NCBI RefSeq assembly: GCF_027107535.1
Contig: NZ_CP114283.1
Coordinates: 4,588,001 to 4,652,000, forward strand
From: Streptomyces aurantiacus
GTDB taxonomy: Bacteria > Actinomycetota > Actinomycetes > Streptomycetales > Streptomycetaceae
Direction of reading: 5' to 3'
Length of the DNA stretch: 64,000 bases
The position numbers and the translations under genes were made by a program. Shown here one piece after another: positions 8,281 to 17,958 of this stretch (position 1 is the first letter of the stretch; every line of letters begins with the position of its first letter). Under the pieces are notes generated by a model that did no database searches, had not been told where the DNA came from, and saw nothing but the letters and a program-made list of their open reading frames with translations.

Positions 8281-9297
8281 GAATCCCCCATAACTGCACA
8301 GAAGTGGACGATTTGAGATCTTGCCTGTACATGCGACCAAAGGCTCACGCAGCGGTCGGCAGGCCCCTGGCGGCGGACGAGGGAACCGGCGGCGACGGCA
8401 AAAACGAGAGCGTCGCGACGGTCATCCAAGTAGCCGTAAGTAGAACCTGCAGCCCGCGCGAAATGGCGCGCATGTGCCTCCCTTTCCCTGGCCTCGCCCA
8501 TGGACTTTAGGGTCATCGTGCGCTTCGGCCTTTGTCGTCCATGCAGGGAACTTTGTCAGTCGTGCACTGTCTAAAGTTGACGCCGCGTCAGGCGAGGGTC
8601 GCCCTGCACGTGAGGTCATGCGCGGCCGCCATGGCCGGTGTCAGCCACGTACGACGGGCACAGTAGCCCGGCCCGGTCGCGGAGTGTGCCGGTCGTTTGA
8701 CCCACAAGGAACGGCCGCCGCACACACCGGAATACAGGCAAGGCGACGGTCGAGACCACCTCTGGTTTACAGCCGCGACCTGTTGAGCTCGACTGCCGCT
8801 ACCGCTGGGACCACGAGAAGCGCCCTACGGGTCCGTCAGATCCGTGGCTCCAGGTCCGGTGATCCGCAAGACTCGACAACGGCCTGGCTGGGGAGAAGCA
8901 GAGCGGGCTGCACGGTGGGAATCGTGACAGGAGTGAAGGCGAGAGTGTCTTCTCTCCTCTCACCTGCAGGGCCGGCAATCCCAGAGGTCTCCTGCTGGTT
9001 GCAGCTCACCTGCAGGTCACCGACGCCCCAGACCGTCAGGGCAGAAGCCGTGACGGGCCCTGAGGTTGCGACAGCATCCGGGAAGTGGTCGGGCTGCGTG
9101 GTACCAGGGGCCTTCGCCGGCCAATGCAGCTGCCTTAACCACGAGGAGTGAGAAGTCGCCTCAACCGGCCCGCGCACGGTGCTGGCGGCCGCTACGGCGA
9201 TGATGGAGCGGGTAGTACGGGACAACTTGCAGTCCAGCGGCTTGTACCTGCCGCTCCGGTACAGCCTCAGGACATTCTCGACGCTGCAGGGGGGAAC
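8281..9297. other. Gene-poor stretch
   Basis: About 1 kb with no ORF that I can support. Frames of up to 225 codons are open here only because of high GC; they lack start signals, sensible composition or recognisable motifs. No RNA gene, hairpin or repeat stands out. Confidence 0.5.
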
Positions 9298-9768
9298 ATG
9301 AACCGAAGGCTCGGCAGCCTTGTGGGGGCACTGACTCTGGCCGCTATCTCGACCACGACAGGGTGCTTCGCCAGATACTCACCTTGCCCAGGGGAGGGCC
9401 AACAGCCGGACGGAATGGCCAGTCGGGATCTGGTCGGCACCTATCGAGATGCAGCAGACCGTTCCGTGACCCTCAAGGGTGATGGAACGTTCACGACGAC
9501 GGGGTGGTCGACGGACCTTGAGGGTGCCGAGGGCCCACCAGAGCTGAGAGACGGCAACGGGACGTGGGAACTGACCAACACTGACAGCGTCGATTACCCC
9601 ATCTCGCTGACGTTCCACAGGATCAGTGACTACTGGAACAGTTCGGAGGAGGGTGGTTACTACGGCACGGGGCTGTATGTCGACGGAAGCCGGCAGGTCC
9701 CTCGCCTCTATGAGTACCGGGGTGATCCAGACGTCTGCGACCTCAACAGGTTCAAGCGCGGCAATTGA
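9298..9768 (+). CDS. Putative lipoprotein of unknown function
   Basis: 156 residues from ATG 9298 (AGGGGGG ribosome site). The N-terminus MNRRLGSLVGALTLAAISTT leads to a lipobox-like TTGC, so the protein is probably lipid-anchored outside the membrane. The mature part includes DLVGTYRDAADRSVTLKGDG and FTTTGW, then NGTWEL, a pattern of small beta-rich lipocalin-like or META-like Streptomyces lipoproteins that report surface polarity. There are Cys residues near both ends. It stands alone; function unknown. Confidence 0.7.
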   Translation: MNRRLGSLVGALTLAAISTTTGCFARYSPCPGEGQQPDGMASRDLVGTYRDAADRSVTLKGDGTFTTTGWSTDLEGAEGPPELRDGNGTWELTNTDSVDYPISLTFHRISDYWNSSEEGGYYGTGLYVDGSRQVPRLYEYRGDPDVCDLNRFKRGN

Positions 9769-9818
9769 ACTGAGGCGTCTACGGGAGTCAGGCAGGCCGA
9801 TGGCAGCGGTGGCAAGGC

Positions 9819-10115
9819 TTACGTTTCCTTGAACGCCGGTCGTCCCGCCCGGCGGCTGCTCTTCGGCATCGAGGTCGGGTTGTGGGCCCAGCGGCCGGGC
9901 TGCACCATGTTGCGTCTGGCACGGGTCCTGAGCACCGGCCATCGATTCGGCTTCTTGATCGCACGCGGGCAGTTCCGGCCGCGGCGGGCCGGAAGGAGGC
10001 GGCTGCGTGCCTCCCGTCCGGCCTCCCTGTAGGAGCGGGTGAGCCTGGCGGTGGTCACTCCGAGCTGGGACGGGATGCTGCGGCGGATGATGCGAACGCA
10101 CTCCAGTAACCAAAG
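9819..10115 (-). pseudogene. Probable C-terminal remnant of an IS4-like transposase
   Basis: The minus strand reads VIRRSIPSQLGVTTARLTRS and YREAGREARSRLLPARRGRN, then PRAIKKPNRW, which resembles the C-terminal tail of Streptomyces IS4-type transposases (a TSYRxALRxAR region, then a P-R-x-I-K-K-P segment). No catalytic core or inverted repeats remain. The rest of the 9769-10304 gap shows nothing else. Confidence 0.4.
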
Positions 10116-10304
10116 TCTCTACGGAACCAGGGGATTGACAGATGCTGTTGCTGCCGCGGAAGGTGCCGGTGCGGCAGGCGTGAGGCCACGGCCGCGCGGG
10201 CCTGCCGCACAATCTCCGGGCCCGAGGCTCGAAAAAAATCCTCCGCGCGGCGGTGCAACGAAATCCGATCCTCATGGACTCCTTCAACCATCTAGGAGGT
10301 GACC

Positions 10305-10844
10305 ATGTTGGATCGGAAAGAGGCTCGGGACGCGGAGTTCCAGAGCTTCGTCGTCGGCCGCTGGCCACGGTTGCTGCGCACGGCTTTCCTGCTCACGGGG
10401 GAGCAGCATGCCGCGGAGGACCTGGTCCAGTCGACGCTCGAACGGGCCTATGCGGCCTGGCGCAGGGTCGGCGTGGCCGACGATCCCGACGCGTACGTAC
10501 GGCGCGTGATGATCAACGCGCACGCCCGCAGGCACCGCAGACGCCTCAAGGAGTTCCTGGCGCCGAAGGACTACTCGGGCCTCACCCACGAGCTGCCCGA
10601 CGCCGACGACCGCATCGCGCGGGCGGACGACCGCGGCGCGCTGCTGACGGTGCTCGCCGCACTGCCCGCGCGACAGCGGGAGGCGGTGGTCCTGCGGTAC
10701 TGGGAGGACCTGAGCGAGGCGCAGGCGGCGGAGGCCATGGGATGCAGCGTTGGCACGGTGAAAAGCAACACGGCGCGGGGGATCGCGAAACTCCGCGCCC
10801 TGCCTGGACTGGCCGAGGCACTCACGAACGGAGGGCGGAAGTGA
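10305..10844 (+). CDS. SigE-family RNA polymerase sigma factor
   Basis: 179 residues from ATG 10305, with a perfect AGGAGG five bases upstream. Sigma region 2 is visible in FQSFVVGRWPRLLRTAFLLT, GEQHAAEDLVQSTLERAYAA and YVRRVMINAHARRHRRR. Region 4 is visible in LAALPARQREAVVLRYWEDL and AAEAMGCSVGTVKSNTARGI. This is the small actinobacterial extracytoplasmic-type group. It is translationally coupled to the downstream membrane protein (TGATG overlap), which is probably its regulator. Confidence 0.9.
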   Translation: MLDRKEARDAEFQSFVVGRWPRLLRTAFLLTGEQHAAEDLVQSTLERAYAAWRRVGVADDPDAYVRRVMINAHARRHRRRLKEFLAPKDYSGLTHELPDADDRIARADDRGALLTVLAALPARQREAVVLRYWEDLSEAQAAEAMGCSVGTVKSNTARGIAKLRALPGLAEALTNGGRK

Positions 10845-11668
10845 TGAGCGGGGACAGGGAGGCGAACCACGACATGACGTACGACGAGGCGCACACGGAC
10901 ATCGCCCTCCTGCTGGCGGACGCGGCGGACGAGGTCGAGGTCGGCTCGGCCCCCTATCAGGCGGTGCTACGGGGAGGGAGGCGCCGCAAGACGCGCCGCT
11001 GGGCGGTGGCCGCCGCGGCCGCGGCGGTGATCGCGGGGTCCACGGGGACGACACTGGCGCTGGCGGGAGGCACGGGCGGCGGGCACGAGGCGGGGCAGGT
11101 GGCCGCGCGGCCCTCGGCGGGGACGGCGAAGCAGAGTCCCGAACGGCGGGTGACGACTCTGGCCAGGGGCACGGACCACGGCAGGAAGTGGAAGGTCGAC
11201 GCCGCCGTCTGGACCGCGCCGAAGACCACGGCGAAGGCACGCGCCCAGCTCGCCGAGATGGCCCTGTACGGGGAGGAGCCGGTCAAGGTGGAGAAGGCCT
11301 CGGACCTGGTGGGCGAGAGCTGGTTCTTCGTGCACCTGACCGTGGAGGGCAAGTCGTCGACGGTGATCCTGAGACTATTCAGCAAGGACGGCCTGGTCTC
11401 GGACAAGAATCTCGAGGTGTACTCGAGGCCGTTGGACACCGACCGGGTCGACGCCCCGCAGCGCCTGGTGATCGGTCAGGTCGCCCGGACCGTCCAGGAG
11501 GTCACCTGCACCTGGGGCGACGGCGCGAAGACCCGGGTGGAACGGGCCGCTGCGGGGGCCGGCGACTTCAAGAACCTGATCCGCGAGGTGGACGGCTCCC
11601 AGAAGGACTGGTTCGTGTGCCTGGGACCGGACGGAGTGAACTACGAGAAGGCGGAGGTCACGGGGTGA
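10844..11668 (+). CDS. Membrane-anchored partner of the sigma factor (putative anti-sigma)
   Basis: 274 residues; its ATG overlaps the sigma-factor stop. The cytoplasmic N-terminus (about 50 residues, DIALLLADAADEVEVGSAPY) is followed by a basic RGGRRRKTRRW stop-transfer and one membrane helix (AVAAAAAAVIAGSTGTTLAL). An extracytoplasmic domain of about 190 residues has two Cys (VTCTW, FVCLG). This architecture is standard for the regulator paired with SigE-family sigma factors in Streptomyces. No zinc-binding HxxxCxxC motif is present, so anti-sigma action is inferred from context. Confidence 0.75.
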   Translation: MSGDREANHDMTYDEAHTDIALLLADAADEVEVGSAPYQAVLRGGRRRKTRRWAVAAAAAAVIAGSTGTTLALAGGTGGGHEAGQVAARPSAGTAKQSPERRVTTLARGTDHGRKWKVDAAVWTAPKTTAKARAQLAEMALYGEEPVKVEKASDLVGESWFFVHLTVEGKSSTVILRLFSKDGLVSDKNLEVYSRPLDTDRVDAPQRLVIGQVARTVQEVTCTWGDGAKTRVERAAAGAGDFKNLIREVDGSQKDWFVCLGPDGVNYEKAEVTG

Positions 11669-11699
11669 GGTGAGCGATGCGGGCAGGGCGGCGGCAGGG

Positions 11700-11753
11700 G
11701 TCACAACCCCCGCCGCGGCAGCAGGGTCACAACCACCCCTGCTGCCGCGCCTC
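11700..11753. terminator. GC hairpin after the sigma/anti-sigma operon
   Basis: Complementary segments gcggcagcaggg and ccctgctgccgc surround a short spacer, about 50-80 bases after the stop of the anti-sigma gene. The remaining sequence to 11940 shows nothing I can name. Confidence 0.6.
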
Positions 11754-11940
11754 CCGCATTGCCTCTACCTGAAAGGCGGAGGATGGGCGTGGTCTGTCAC
11801 TGCTGGTCAGGATGGTGGCCTGCTGGTCAGTGAAGTGGTCGGTTCTTCGGCATTGGTGAACATCCCTCTGGATTGGCGGTGGTTGCGGCGCAGGGTGGGG
11901 GGATGAGCGCTGAGGGGCAGGCGGGCGGGGTCCGGTAGGT

Positions 11941-12650
11941 GGACGAGTTCGTGCTGGCGTTGGGCGGCCGCGGTGCGACGGACCGGTGGGTGGCCCAGCA
12001 GCGTGCCTGGGTGCACGAGCTGCTGGCGTTCGCGCAGGGCCCGGTGTGGGCGGTCACGCCCGCGGACGTGGACGGCTGGCTGGCGGCGGCCCGGGCCCGC
12101 GGTGCCAGAACGCAGACCCGCGCTCAGATGGCGCACACCGTTGCCCGCTTCTACGGGTTCCTGCAGGTGCGCCACGCACACGACGTCGAGGAGATCACCG
12201 GCCGGCCGCTGGTCCAGCCGGTCGACGAGTTCAACCAGCCCCGCCTGCTGGCCCGGGTGCACGTGCGGGTCCCGCCGTCGGCCGGGGAGGTCGAGGCCCT
12301 GTTCACCGGCTGGCGCTCCGGCCTGCCCGGTCTGCGGGGAACAGCGTTCCTGACCGGGGCCCGGGACTACGTGGCGGCGTCGTTGTGGCGGCGCGTGGGC
12401 CTGCGCATCAACGAGACCGTCCGCCTGCAGGTGGGGGACTGGTATCCCCAGGCCGGCCCCTGCGGCGTCCTGCATGTGCGGTGAGGCAAGGGCGCCAAGG
12501 GAAGCGGGCCCGCGCCGGACGCCGGGCCCGAGCAGACGATCATGGACGCGGCCACCGTGGTGACGCTCGAACCGGGACAAGCAGGCCGACCGACGCACCC
12601 AGCGCGGCATCCCGATGCGGTGGGCGGCCCCTGCTTGAACCGCCGCGAGC
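11941..12650 (+). pseudogene. Tyrosine recombinase/integrase remnant
   Basis: The first 181 codons (FVLALGGRGATDRWVAQQRA ... NQPRLLARVHV) form the N-terminal SAM-like DNA-binding domain of a phage-type integrase. They continue into the catalytic domain as far as RRVGLRINETVRLQVGDWYP, which holds the first catalytic Arg. An in-frame TGA at 12482 follows HVR; the family continues with GKGAKGSG, and that motif is present just after the stop. Downstream homology fades and the box II HxxR and Tyr are absent. It is an inactive relic and may mark an old integration site. Confidence 0.65.
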
Positions 12651-12714
12651 AGTCGTCACCAGCCGCGCGCAGGACCGTCCCTGAAGCACGCTTCCTCGCT
12701 TCGTCTGCCTGGAC

Positions 12715-14397
12715 TCAGCGCATCCCGGGCAGGCGACGTAACTCGTTGACCTTCATCAGCCGGGCGAGAAGGAGGTACCCCAAGGCTGTCGCCAGCGCCC
12801 CGGTAGCCAGTGCGACGGCCGTAGGCCACGTTCCACTTCCGAGGACCGCACACGCACGCGCTGCAGTCCAGCCCAGCCCTGCAGCCGGGCCCGCGGCGCA
12901 GAACAGTTTTGCGTAGGTGCGGCGCAGGTCGCCGTCGTCGATGCGGCTCCCAAGCCTCTTGCGCAGCAGATGCGCGGTGAGTGCGAGGCCGGCAACGTAG
13001 GAGAGGGTGTAGGCGCCGGCCATGCCGACGGCCGCCCAGCGGGCGGGCAGCAGCAAATGACACGCGGTGGCCAGGGCGATGTTCACGCCCGCGATCCAAG
13101 CCGCCATGAAGAACGGCGTGCGCGTGTCTTCGAAGGCGTAGAAGCCGCGCAACAGCATGTACTGGGCGGAGAACGGGATGAGCCCGAGTCCGAATGCCTG
13201 CAGCATGTACCCCAGCGGGCGGGCCGAGGCGGCGTCCGCCGCCCCGTGGGCAAATAGCAGCGACGAGATCTGCGGCCCCAGAGCGAGGAAGAGGAACGCG
13301 GCGGGCACGATGACCACGCCGCTGATCCGCAGCACCCGGGACAGGTCCGCGCGCAGATCCGGGTTGCGCCCCTCGGCGACGGCCCGGCTCATGCGCGGCA
13401 GTAGGGCCGTGACCAGGGACACCGTCACGATCGACTGCGGCAGCATCCAGATGGTCTGCGCGTAGGTGTAGGCCGAATAGCCCGCGCCGGCCTGCGGCAG
13501 CTCCTGGTCGGCGGCATTGGCGTAATTCGTGACCACCGTCAGGGCAACCTGGTTGGCCAGGACGAACAAGAGCGTCCACTTCGCCGCGTGGACGCTCTTG
13601 CCCAGGCCGGTACCCCGCCAGTCGAACCGCGGGCGGAAGCGGAAACCGGCCGCCCGCGCGAAAGGGATCAGCGCCAGGGCCTGCACGGCGATTCCTGCCG
13701 TCGTCCCGATCCCCAGCAATTGCACCTGGTCGGCGGTGATGTCCTCCACCCGGTCGGGCACCGCCATCAGCCCCAGATAGGCGGCGAACATGCCGACCAG
13801 CACCACGTTGTTCAGCACAGGGGTCCACATCATCGCCCCGAACTTCTCGCGAGCGTTCAACACCTGCCCGTAGATGCTGAACAGCCCATAGAAGAAGATC
13901 TGCGGCAACAGGAACCGCGCGAACGTCACCGTCAGCTCGAACGCCTCGTGACTGTCCGGGGTGTCCCGCATGTACAGGCCCACGATCTGCGGCGCCGCCC
14001 ACACCGCCAGCGCCGTGCCCACACCCAGTACACAGACCACGAGCGTGACCAAGCGCTGCTCGTAAGCGCGTCCGCCATCGGGCTGTGTTGTCCTGGCCCG
14101 GACCAGCTGCGGCACCAGCACGGCGTTGAGCGCGCCGCCGATCAGCAGCGTGTACAGGCTCGTTGGGACGGTGTTCGCCGTGTTGTAGGTACTGGCCAGC
14201 AAGCCCGTTCCCAGCGCTGCGGCCTGCAGCACTTGGCGGATCAGTCCCGTCGCCCGTGACACCACCGTGCCAACTGCCATCAGCAAGGACGAACGAGCCA
14301 GTCCGCCCTTGTCCTTCTTCCGCCGGGCGGCATGCCGCCCCCTTGTCTGCTGCTCCTGCGGCATGGTCTGCGCCGCGGAGTTCGCCCCCTCCACCAT
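12715..14397 (-). CDS. murJ: MurJ-like lipid II flippase (MviN family)
   Basis: 560 residues with about 14 hydrophobic helices after a basic N-terminal tail (RGRHAARRKKDKGGL). Family signatures include SSLLMAVGTVVSRATGLIRQ, TSLYTLLIGGALNAVLVPQL and ARFLLPQIFFYGLFSIYGQV. MurJ moves lipid-linked peptidoglycan precursor across the membrane. Streptomyces usually has a housekeeping copy elsewhere, so a copy here among IS elements is probably an extra paralogue. The ATG at 14397 is accepted because the hydrophilic tail is typical. It has no operon partner. Confidence 0.88.
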   Translation of the reverse strand: MVEGANSAAQTMPQEQQTRGRHAARRKKDKGGLARSSLLMAVGTVVSRATGLIRQVLQAAALGTGLLASTYNTANTVPTSLYTLLIGGALNAVLVPQLVRARTTQPDGGRAYEQRLVTLVVCVLGVGTALAVWAAPQIVGLYMRDTPDSHEAFELTVTFARFLLPQIFFYGLFSIYGQVLNAREKFGAMMWTPVLNNVVLVGMFAAYLGLMAVPDRVEDITADQVQLLGIGTTAGIAVQALALIPFARAAGFRFRPRFDWRGTGLGKSVHAAKWTLLFVLANQVALTVVTNYANAADQELPQAGAGYSAYTYAQTIWMLPQSIVTVSLVTALLPRMSRAVAEGRNPDLRADLSRVLRISGVVIVPAAFLFLALGPQISSLLFAHGAADAASARPLGYMLQAFGLGLIPFSAQYMLLRGFYAFEDTRTPFFMAAWIAGVNIALATACHLLLPARWAAVGMAGAYTLSYVAGLALTAHLLRKRLGSRIDDGDLRRTYAKLFCAAGPAAGLGWTAARACAVLGSGTWPTAVALATGALATALGYLLLARLMKVNELRRLPGMR

Positions 14398-14516
14398 TCC
14401 GTCAACCTATGCCCCAAGGTTCCCCGGCCCCAATTCGTCTGTCTCGCCGCAGAGTTCAGCGAACGTCCCCCGACCGTGACCGTGGCCACAGGAATACGAC
14501 AGCCACGGAACAAGTG

Positions 14517-14640
14517 CTCTGCGCCGGTACCGCTGCGCACCCTCGGCACCTGCCTGGAATGTCACGACGGAATCCCGGCCACCCCCGGCACCTACACCGT
14601 CCCGGCCCGCCGCCCCGCCCGCCGCCTCGCCGCCTACTGA
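14517..14640 (+). pseudogene. Small gene fragment truncated by IS630
   Basis: The frame CSAPVPLRTLGTCLECHDGI followed by PATPGTYTVPARRPARRLAA ends at a stop codon that comes from the inverted repeat of the IS630 element. A homologous piece (CSAPVPTSIGICLECHDGTP) lies at 27372-27486, next to another insertion sequence. The shared CSAPVP..CLECHDG pattern shows a real, unrecognised small protein family with a possible CxxC metal site. Confidence 0.4.
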
Positions 14641-15723
14641 CCTTTCCGTTCAGTTGTCGTGTTGAGTGAAAGGCCGGTTTCGGCGAGGCAACCCTCGATG
14701 AGGTCGGCACGTCGTTGGATGCGGCGCAGGCCGCTGCGGACGGCTCGGACGAGGTGGTCGCGGTCGCGGAAGACGACGTTGGCGGTAGTGCTGCGCCGGA
14801 GCAACGACCAGATGCCCTCGACGGGATTGAGGTCGGGTGCATAGCTGGGCAGCTGAACGATGGTGAGCCAGTCATGGTCTGCCGCGTATTCACGTAATCG
14901 ACTGCAGCGATGAACATTCAAGTTGTCCCAGATCACCACGACGGGACCGCCGAGCTGAAGGTGCGCCCGCACGAGAAGATCACGGTAGTCCTGCCAGGTG
15001 AAGCCTCGATGAGCGCCTCGGTGATGGCCTTGGATGCGGGGACGGTAGATCAAGCGGCTGCGTTCGCCGGACTTGAAGCACACCAGCGCAGCCATCGAGA
15101 TGCGACCACGGGAGGCGCCGTTGAACCGGACCACGGGTGTGCTGCCTTTCGGCGCCCAGGTGCGGGAGCGGTGCGACGTCATCGAGACGGCGGCTTCGTC
15201 CTCGAAGACCAGCCATGCCCTGAGCGCCGCCGCGGTGGCTTTGCCCGGGGCCAGGTCTCCTTCACCCATCCGGCCACCGCCGCTTCGTCCCGCTCGATCG
15301 CCCGGCGCGCAGGCTGCTGACACGACCAGCCGTGCCGCCGCAGCAACTCCCACACTCCGCGGATCGACAACGACACCCCCAGGTGATCCGCAATCAGCAG
15401 TTGCACCCGTGACAGCGTCCACCGCTCATCCGTCCAGCCCTGAGCCATCGCGCCTGTCAGTAACAGCGGCTCGAGCACGGCGAAGTCACTGTCGCCGATC
15501 TTCGGCCGTTTTGCCGGCCCCGAAGGACGCAGGGCCTCCGCCCTCCCTCGCGCCAGGAGCGGCGCCACCGCTCCACCGACCGGATGCTGACCCTCAGTTC
15601 GTTCGCGATCACCGTGTTCTTCTCGCCCCGCGCAAAGCCATCGACGGCCAGCATGCGCACCCGTTCCCTCGCGGCCTGACCCCGCGCGGTGAGACCACCG
15701 CCTTGCGCATATCTCATGGCCAC
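14634..15723 (-). pseudogene. IS630 transposase, three reading frames
   Basis: Starts near ATG 15717 (MRYAQGGGLTARGQAARERV) with a helix-turn-helix (NTVIANELRVSIRSVERWRR), switches frame near 15560 to KIGDSDFAVLEPLLLTGAMA, and switches again near 15240 to the DDE core. The core shows AWLVFEDEAAVSM, VVIWDNLNVHRC and SYAPDLNPVEGIWSLLRRS, so all three catalytic acids are present. IS630 elements often use one programmed frameshift; two changes here suggest decay or a sequencing error. Confidence 0.75.
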
Positions 15724-15778
15724 GGCGTACCGCAGGGATCTAGCAATGTCAGCCCCGACAACTGAACGGAAAGGTCAG
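14637..15778 (-). mobile_element. IS630-family insertion sequence
   Basis: Identical 23-bp terminal inverted repeats (ctgacctttccgttcag...) at 14637-14659 and 15756-15778, flanked on both sides by TA (14635-14636 and 15779-15780), the target duplication expected of IS630/Tc1 elements. Length is 1,142 bp. Confidence 0.92.
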
Positions 15779-16062
15779 TAACAACTTACGGAGAGCCGCT
15801 ATGGCACTGCCCGCTGTGACCATCCCCTCGCTTCCAGCGCCCACACGGATCACAACCTGGATGTGGCCTGCGCCGCGGTCGGCAGCGAGATCGCCCGCAC
15901 CGACGGCAAGTCCAGCCTGTTCTCCGAACCAAGCATCGAGTCTGTGAGCTCGTAACAAGATCATGTTGCTAACACGGGCTCGGCGCGATCCGAGGACCAG
16001 ATCCAGCTGAAAGAACCGGCTTGCACCGGGCGTTGTCAGGGGCATCAGGCACACTGCGCCGT

Positions 16063-16905
16063 ATGAACTTGGTGACCGCGCACGACTACGCCTGGATCCG
16101 CACCTCGCCGCTCTTCCGCCACGCGATGGAGAGCGGATACACCCTGACACTGATACGGGCGCGGACCCCGCGCGAGGTGCTGCGCGTGATGGGGGCGGAA
16201 CCGCGCGGCACCGGGGAGGGAACGGCCGTGCTGATCGAGGCGGACGAGGCCCACCGCGCCGAGGTGGACTACGACTACTGGGACGAGTCCTACGTCGCGG
16301 GCGCCTTCAGCACTCCGGGTGAGAACGGCGCCTGGACACTCGTCCTCGGTTTCGACGGTGGCCTGGGAATCGCGGGCGCGTGCGTGGAGACGCTGTCGAA
16401 GGGCGGCCGGGTAGTGGCCCACTCGACCAACGGCGGCAAGCCCATCCACCTCTTCCACTGGTTCGAGGACGGTGAGCTCCGTACGACGTTCGAGGGTCCC
16501 TCGTCGCGCGACGGCAACACGCCCGATGAACTGGTCCCCCTGCTGCGGGAAGTCGGCTTCCCTCTGACTCCCGAGGGAGAGCACGACGAGAGCGCCCCGG
16601 ACGTCGACGTGAAGGCGGCGGTCCTCGCTCTGGCCGAGAGACTCACCGGCATACGCGTCACCGAATCCCTCCTCCAAGACGCTACGTACGAACTGGGACT
16701 CGTCCCCGAACAGCCCGCCGAGGAATGGACCGGCGTTGTCATCGACATCACCGATGCCCAGGGGGAGCGCCTGCACAGGGAATGGGCCTACGAGGAGATC
16801 GCGACGGCGTCGGACCGCGCACGGGCGGAGGCAAACGCGCCGGTCGTGATCACCTACAACGAGCCGTCGGCCATGGATCGTTCGGAGTACGAGACGGGTG
16901 AGTAG
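16063..16905 (+). CDS. Conserved hypothetical protein (DUF6461-like)
   Basis: 280 residues from ATG 16063. Features I can see: an N-terminal HDYAWIRTSPLFRHAMESGY segment, then GAWTLVLGFDGGLGIAGACV, GGRVVAHSTNGGKPIHLFHW and FEDGELRTTFEGP, and later an LAERLTGIRVTESLLQDATY helix. This pattern matches the actinobacterial DUF6461 proteins, which have no known activity and are often found near polymorphic-toxin or recombination loci. There is no signal peptide or membrane segment. Its upstream gap (15781-16062) holds nothing notable. Confidence 0.7.
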   Translation: MNLVTAHDYAWIRTSPLFRHAMESGYTLTLIRARTPREVLRVMGAEPRGTGEGTAVLIEADEAHRAEVDYDYWDESYVAGAFSTPGENGAWTLVLGFDGGLGIAGACVETLSKGGRVVAHSTNGGKPIHLFHWFEDGELRTTFEGPSSRDGNTPDELVPLLREVGFPLTPEGEHDESAPDVDVKAAVLALAERLTGIRVTESLLQDATYELGLVPEQPAEEWTGVVIDITDAQGERLHREWAYEEIATASDRARAEANAPVVITYNEPSAMDRSEYETGE

Positions 16906-17114
16906 CGAGCGGGCGCGTGGAGGATGCGCCGGTGCACTTGCCGCCCCTGGAACCTGATCCTGACCGCCCTGGCCCTGCTGCTCCTGGCCGCGCTCGGCGC
17001 ACTGGTCTGACGGCCCCGTGTCCCACCCTGCACCCCGCCTCCGGTGGCCGGTGCGGGACGGGGCGCAGGACCGGACAGCCCGGCCCGGCACGCCCTTCTG
17101 GGAGGGAGCTCCAC

Positions 17115-17200
17115 ATGCCCGACACCCTGACCGCACGCCGTTACGCGGCGGACTCCCCGCTGGCGCACCCTGGACGCCATGAACCACGCCCGCTCCACGT
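17115..17200 (+). pseudogene. N-terminal fragment of a small repeated gene family (MPDTLT...)
   Basis: ATG 17115 after a GGGAGGGAGCT ribosome site starts MPDTLTARRYAADSPLAHPG and soon loses homology. Its 70-bp leader and first codons match the minus-strand fragment starting at 27242 (MPDTLTPTAPPL). Both appear to be broken copies of one small gene whose middle part survives at 18541-18960. The rest of 16906-17268 shows only this fragment. Confidence 0.35.
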
Positions 17201-17268
17201 TGTGTGGGTCGACGGCGGACGGGATGGGAGCGGGGTTGAGTGGTGAGTTGAGGAGGGATGATGCCGCC

Positions 17269-17562
17269 ATGGCAGATGAGTCGAGGCGTCCCCTCAGCGA
17301 GCTTCGTCAGGGCGACGTCGTCCAAGCAACGATCACCGGTCACGAGCCATGGGGCCTCATGGCTCAACTCGACGACTACGAACCCGTGGGCGCCTCAATG
17401 GACCTGATTCGCCGTAAGTGCGAGCCTGGAGTGAAGCGACTCGCCCAGGAGCTGCCGCCTGTGGGGATGGCCATTGACCTCGTCATAGGCGAAGTGCGTA
17501 CGTGGCACCACGAGCCGTGGATATGGGTGGATCTCACGGCATCCGGCCACGGCGAAAGCTGA
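17269..17562 (+). CDS. Small S1/OB-fold-like protein
   Basis: 97 residues from ATG 17269; an AGGAGG motif lies 12 bases upstream, rather far. The sequence ELRQGDVVQATITGHEPWGL, then SMDLIRRKCEPG...VGMAIDLVIGEV and PWIWVDLTA follows the pattern of an S1-like RNA-binding OB fold (G-D-V-V, internal G, I-D). Such stand-alone S1-like proteins are common in Streptomyces and uncharacterised. Confidence 0.6.
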   Translation: MADESRRPLSELRQGDVVQATITGHEPWGLMAQLDDYEPVGASMDLIRRKCEPGVKRLAQELPPVGMAIDLVIGEVRTWHHEPWIWVDLTASGHGES

Positions 17563-17704
17563 CTGGGTCGATCTGTCGAGAGGTGCCACAACACCTGACA
17601 CCAACGGCTGACACCAACAAACGCGGACATCAGCGGTCAGCCGCGGCTCCAGGCGGACGATCATTCGAGGCTGCAAGCGAGTTGATAGAGGCCGTCAGCT
17701 ACCC

Positions 17705-17809
17705 GTGATCGACCTGATAAGGATGAGGTCAGACCTCAAAGCCTGGATTGGGCACCGGGTGACGTTGTCGGGTGTAGAACTCGTGATCACCCACGCGTGG
17801 GCGCCATAG
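17705..17809 (+). CDS. Very small hypothetical ORF
   Basis: 34 codons from GTG 17705 (IDLIRMRSDLKAWIGHRVTL...ELVITHAWAP). The composition looks protein-like, but there is no clear ribosome site, so it may be a gene fragment. Nothing else is visible between 17563 and 17958. Confidence 0.25.
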   Translation: MIDLIRMRSDLKAWIGHRVTLSGVELVITHAWAP

Positions 17810-17958
17810 AGTCGCAGTCTGCGCCCGGGTGGTACGGCAACCAGGGGCAGAATCTACCGCCACGAGGCGACTGGACGTTCTTCGCTCGCGCCCTGGTTGC
17901 CGCCCGGATCTACGAGTGAGGCCGTGCCCCCGACGTGCCCGATTTCAGCCGAGCTCAC

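Noticed and set aside
8474..9151. 225-codon plus-strand frame in the 8.3-9.3 kb gap
   Set aside because: No start signal, Arg/Ser-rich composition and no family resemblance.
11941..12650. Active integrase with an attachment site
   Set aside because: An in-frame stop and loss of the catalytic HxxR and Tyr; no tRNA gene or direct repeat nearby.
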